Origin: Porticoccaceae bacterium
GTDB taxonomy: Bacteria > Pseudomonadota > Gammaproteobacteria > Pseudomonadales > Porticoccaceae
Direction of reading: 5' to 3'
NCBI GenBank assembly: GCA_023255165.1
Contig: JALRJD010000095.1
Location: forward strand, 1 to 7,459
Length of the DNA: 7,459 bases
The notes beneath the pieces are model-generated. The model was not told the DNA's origin. It saw nothing but the letters and a program-made list of their open reading frames with translations, and searched no databases. Below, one piece after another: positions 4,866 to 7,459 of the stretch; within the stretch, counting starts at the first letter, position 1, and each line of letters starts with the position of its first letter. A program made the translations under genes and the position numbers.

Positions 4866-6551
4866 ATGCCAAAAATAACATTTTCCCCAACGTTTTTGTT
4901 AACCGCTATTTTGACCCTGGCCAGTGCCACTTCGCTTTTATCCGCGAAGGAAACAGTTGCCATGGAGCAACACGTCACTCCGTTACACAGCAAAACAGTT
5001 TTAAAAACCATGCGCCGGGCTACCGATTTTATGCTCAACAACGTGCGTCAGGCTGGTGGTTTTGTCTGGATTCAGGAGCTCGACAAAAGCCGTCGTTGGG
5101 GTGAAATCGAAGCCAGTGAAAGCATGCTTTGGATGCAGTCGCCGGGAACACCAGCTGTAGCCCAGACCCTGCTCAACAGTTTCAGCGCAACCGGTGACCG
5201 CTACTACCTGGAAGCCGCGCAGAGCCTCGCCGCGGCGATTATTCGCGGCCAACAACCCAGCGGTGGCTGGCACTATTTTATCGATTTCGCCGGCCCGGCC
5301 AGCACCGACAAATGGTACGCAACCATCGGCAGCAAAGCCTGGCGTCTGGAAGAGTTTCATCACAATCACAACAACGCCACCTTTGATGATGGCGCAACCA
5401 TCGATGCCGCCATGCTGCTGTTGCGACTGCAATTAATCGAGCCCAACCCGCAAACCGAGCAGGCGCTGAATCGGGTGATTCATTTTGTTACCGAGAGCCA
5501 GTTTGATAATGGCGGCTGGCCCCAGCGCTACCCGAAAAGAGCACCCTACTCTTTTAAAGGTTTGCCCGATTACAGTAATTATTTAACCCTTAATGATGAC
5601 GTCGCGATTGAAAACATTAAATTTTTGCTGGGCTGCTATCTACTGCTCGACAGGCCCGATCTGGAACAACCGATTCTTCGCGCGATCAATGTTTTTCTGC
5701 GATTACAGGTTAGCGACCAGCAACCGGGCTGGGCACTGCAGTACGATGAAAATCTCAATCCTGGCAGTGCGCGCAGCTATGAACCCAGTTCGCTTTCAAC
5801 CACCACCACGGTCAGAGTCATTAATTGGTTAATGGATTTTTACAATCTTAGCGGCGAGAAGAAATTCCTTGCCCCCATTCCCGACAGTATTGATTGGCTG
5901 CAGAGTCTCAAACTGCCCGACACATTGATTACCGATCATCGCCACTTTCCGAAAACCGTCGCGGTTGGCACTGGCGAGCCACAGTTTTTGCATCGCCGCG
6001 GCAGCAATGTTGATAACGGCAACTACTTTCACGATCAAAATCCCACTGCCACGCTGGTGCATTACGGCTCAGTCACCGAGCTTGATCTCGACCAGTTGAG
6101 GCAGCGTTTCGACGAAGTGCGCGATCAAAAACCAACAAACCTGTTAAAGGATTTATATCAAACTAAAAGACACGCCATAAAAACCGCATTGATCAAACAC
6201 CATGGCGGTCTTTCACAATCGCTGGGCTGGGGCGAAGAGCGTATTTCCATGGATGGCTGTTACCGGCTGGCCAGCAAACCTGCGACCGCTGCAGCGGCTG
6301 TTGCCGAGTTGCGAGAAGATGGCAGCTGGCCGCTGCTTACCGGGTTCTATACCAACCCCGCCGGCCAGCCCGGCGAAAAGCTTAGCGGCCTGCCATCACC
6401 CCTTTTTTATTCGTCTACCAATGTCGGCGATAACAGCGACACATCGACCTATTGCAATGGCCCGCAGCGACTGGTGATCTCGACCTCGCATTTTATCCAC
6501 AATATGCAGCTGTTAATGGATTCCCTGACAGTGGACCCTTTAATTAATTGA
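4866..6551 (+). CDS. Secreted pectate lyase, PL10 (Pec_lyase) type
   Basis: This 561-residue exported enzyme probably cleaves polygalacturonate by beta-elimination. Residues 1-27 form a signal peptide ending LLSA. The catalytic region (about 45-350) has the alternating-helix repeats of the family. Recognisable motifs are FDDGATIDAAMLLL at 173-186, FDNGGWPQRYP at 213-223, YLTLNDDVAIEN at 239-250, and GWALQYD with ARSYEPSSLS at 288-311. These are close to known PL10 motifs GGWPQ, FNDD and R-x-YE-x-xSLS. The protein is longer than a bare PL10 domain (about 330 residues). Residues 355-561 have no domain I can name and do not look like a carbohydrate-binding module. The enzyme is co-directional with the esterase upstream and probably co-transcribed with it. 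The start has only a weak purine stretch (AAGAA) upstream. The family call is by remembered motifs. Confidence 0.88.
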   Translation: MPKITFSPTFLLTAILTLASATSLLSAKETVAMEQHVTPLHSKTVLKTMRRATDFMLNNVRQAGGFVWIQELDKSRRWGEIEASESMLWMQSPGTPAVAQTLLNSFSATGDRYYLEAAQSLAAAIIRGQQPSGGWHYFIDFAGPASTDKWYATIGSKAWRLEEFHHNHNNATFDDGATIDAAMLLLRLQLIEPNPQTEQALNRVIHFVTESQFDNGGWPQRYPKRAPYSFKGLPDYSNYLTLNDDVAIENIKFLLGCYLLLDRPDLEQPILRAINVFLRLQVSDQQPGWALQYDENLNPGSARSYEPSSLSTTTTVRVINWLMDFYNLSGEKKFLAPIPDSIDWLQSLKLPDTLITDHRHFPKTVAVGTGEPQFLHRRGSNVDNGNYFHDQNPTATLVHYGSVTELDLDQLRQRFDEVRDQKPTNLLKDLYQTKRHAIKTALIKHHGGLSQSLGWGEERISMDGCYRLASKPATAAAAVAELREDGSWPLLTGFYTNPAGQPGEKLSGLPSPLFYSSTNVGDNSDTSTYCNGPQRLVISTSHFIHNMQLLMDSLTVDPLIN

Positions 6552-6556
6552 CGAGC

Positions 6557-6590
6557 GCGCGGAGGGCATAACCCAATGCCTTAACCGCGC
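6557..6590. terminator. Hairpin between convergent genes (candidate bidirectional terminator)
   Basis: GCGCGG (6557-6562) pairs with CCGCGC (6585-6590). Inside it, GGCAT (6565-6569) pairs with ATGCC (6576-6580). The internal loops are AG and TTAA, and the end loop has six bases. The hairpin begins 6 bases after the lyase stop and covers the stop of the VOC gene. No T-run follows on either strand, so intrinsic termination is uncertain; it may instead protect transcript ends. Confidence 0.4.
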
Positions 6591-6952
6591 TTGCACAGCT
6601 GGATGGCAAGGCCCCAGGGATCGCGCAACATAATCAACAGCGAGCCATTATCCAGTGCCAGGCGCTCCACCATGCTGGCGCCATTGGCCATCAGCCGCTC
6701 CGCGTCCGCATCCGGGTCGCTGGAGACAAACGCCAGATGCAGCAACAGATGATCCATAGTGGCGTAGTCCGGGCAGCTCACCCGCGGGTGGTTGTAGATC
6801 TCAAGCATCACTGAACCGGCCGAGTCGATAAGGAAATGGGTTTGGGCCGGATCATCCAGCTTTACTTTAATTTCGGTTGCCAAATGCTCGCCGTACCAGG
6901 CGGCCATCGGGACCGGTTCGCTGACATTAATTGCAAAGTGTTCAATCTTCAT
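6581..6952 (-). CDS. VOC (glyoxalase/bleomycin-resistance fold) protein
   Basis: This cytoplasmic protein of 123 residues belongs to the vicinal-oxygen-chelate superfamily. It has the paired beta-alpha-beta-beta-beta pattern. It begins MKIEHFAINV with a candidate metal-binding His5, followed by VMLEIYNHP with Glu at 51, then LLLHLAFVSSDPDADAERLMANGA in the second half, and ends RDPWGLAIQLCKR. The usual last metal ligand, Glu, is Gln here. The reaction cannot be told from sequence. Its place between a pectate lyase and a uronate isomerase suggests a role in sugar-acid metabolism, but this is only context. ATG at 6952 is preferred over the in-frame ATG at 6973 because the family starts close to MKIEHFAINV and AGAGA lies about seven bases upstream. 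The gene is convergent with the lyase and divergent from uxaC. Confidence 0.82.
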   Translation of the reverse strand: MKIEHFAINVSEPVPMAAWYGEHLATEIKVKLDDPAQTHFLIDSAGSVMLEIYNHPRVSCPDYATMDHLLLHLAFVSSDPDADAERLMANGASMVERLALDNGSLLIMLRDPWGLAIQLCKRG

Positions 6953-7017
6953 TTTTATTCTCTTTTCCCCCATTTAACGGGGATTTGGGACCGTTTAGCG
7001 TTTTTTATTAAAGGGTG

Positions 7018-7046
7018 TTGCCACCGGTGGCATTAGTTCCTATACT
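7018..7046 (+). promoter_or_regulatory. Sigma-70-like promoter of uxaC
   Basis: TTGCCA (7018-7023) and TATACT (7041-7046) each match consensus at five of six positions and are exactly 17 bases apart. Transcription would start near 7053, leaving a leader of about 26 bases before the uxaC ATG. Confidence 0.65.
7019..7032. promoter_or_regulatory. Perfect 14-base palindrome over the uxaC promoter (operator)
   Basis: TGCCACCGGTGGCA is a perfect palindrome centred on CG. It overlaps the -35 box and the spacer, where a bound repressor would block RNA polymerase. Perfect palindromes with a central CG are typical of LacI-family sites, so a LacI-type repressor of uronate genes is a guess. The site also lies upstream of the divergent VOC gene and could serve both. 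Confidence 0.55.
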
Positions 7047-7078
7047 ACCGCAATCAGCAACCGATGAGAATAACAATA

Positions 7079-7459
7079 ATGTCTGACAAGCTCGCGCTTA
7101 ACCCTGAACGCCTTATGCCAGCAAACCCCGCAGTGCGCGAGATTGCCATGCGTCTTTACAACCGCATCAAAGACCTGCCCATTATCAGCCCCCACGGCCA
7201 CACTGACCCATCGTGGTTTGCCTTGAACGAACCGTTTGAGAATGCCACTGACTTGCTGATCAGACCAGATCACTATGTCTATCGCATGCTGTTTAGCCAG
7301 GGCATCTCCCTCGAGTCACTGGGTATTAAAACAACCCACGGTGGCCCGGTTGAAACCGACGACCGCAAAATCTGGCATATCTTTGCCAATCACTATTATC
7401 TGTTTGCGGCCACCCCATCCAGACTGTGGATGGACCATGTGTTCAGTGAGATTTTTGGC
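7079..7459 (+). CDS. uxaC: Uronate isomerase (N-terminal part, cut by the window edge)
   Basis: Uronate isomerase interconverts glucuronate/fructuronate and galacturonate/tagaturonate in the cytoplasm, the first step of hexuronate breakdown. The 127 residues visible, of about 470, are colinear with the family. Evidence includes IISPHGHTDPSWFA at 36-48, with the metal-binding His39 and His41 of the amidohydrolase-like fold, and the region DHYVYRMLFSQGIS at 64-77. The segment FAATPSRLWMDHVFSEIFG at 109-127 is also typical. ATG at 7079 fits the N-terminus; only a weak purine stretch (GAGAA) lies upstream. The gene logically follows the secreted lyase in using pectin-derived galacturonate. It continues beyond the right edge. 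Confidence 0.93.
   Translation, partial: MSDKLALNPERLMPANPAVREIAMRLYNRIKDLPIISPHGHTDPSWFALNEPFENATDLLIRPDHYVYRMLFSQGISLESLGIKTTHGGPVETDDRKIWHIFANHYYLFAATPSRLWMDHVFSEIFG

Noticed and set aside
6953..6973. ATG at 6973 as the VOC start
   Set aside because: It would add seven residues not typical of the family and would place the purine-rich ribosome site inside the coding region.
6967..6982. CCCC-N8-GGGG inverted repeat in front of the VOC gene
   Set aside because: The stem is only four bases and sits in a low-complexity run, so it is too weak to call a regulatory element.

Overview
The window looks like a piece of a gammaproteobacterial chromosome from a plant-polysaccharide degrader. The best guess is Cellvibrionaceae-like (Cellvibrio, Saccharophagus, Teredinibacter or a relative). 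That guess rests on a PL10-type pectate lyase, an esterase, a uronate isomerase and a type I-F Cas1. No rRNA, tRNA, insertion sequence or complete CRISPR array is present.

The left half (1-2606) is defence-like, and every gene in it reads leftwards. At the left edge is the first half of a type I-F cas1; the rest of the cas operon lies outside the window. An HTH-WYL regulator gene sits 88 bases upstream of cas1, and the gap between them holds a perfect inverted repeat, TTGTCA-N10-TGACAA. Upstream of the regulator is a 316-base non-coding stretch. It holds one sequence that matches the type I-F CRISPR repeat core at 17 of 18 bases, a second hairpin of similar shape 39 bases away, and a fragment of a dispersed-repeat type. 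Next comes a toxin-antitoxin pair: an intact ParD-like antitoxin overlapping by 4 bases a zeta-type kinase gene. The kinase gene has lost its central portion by an in-frame deletion joining two Gly-Gly sites. The pair has a near-ideal operator, TTGTAGCA-TAT-TGCTACAA, in front of it.

The middle (2624-3936) holds an AraC-family regulator read leftwards, preceded by three to four tandem 14-base repeats. The divergent intergenic region also holds a 39-base palindrome just in front of the pectin genes.

The right half (3937-7459) is for pectin and uronate use. A secreted alpha/beta-hydrolase esterase and a secreted PL10-family pectate lyase form a two-gene operon. A cytoplasmic VOC (glyoxalase-fold) protein is convergent with the lyase. 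uxaC (uronate isomerase) is divergent from the VOC gene and runs off the right edge. uxaC has a strong sigma-70-like promoter whose -35 box is overlapped by a perfect 14-base palindrome. A reasonable reading is that the esterase removes ester groups, the lyase cleaves pectate, and the released uronates enter the isomerase pathway. The divergent AraC protein and the unknown binders of the palindromes are candidate regulators.

The most unusual candidate system is the degenerate, CRISPR-like hairpin pair upstream of the WYL regulator and cas1. It could be the remains of a mini-array or a crRNA-like regulatory RNA. It is not a standard array, because the period is 39 bases instead of 60.
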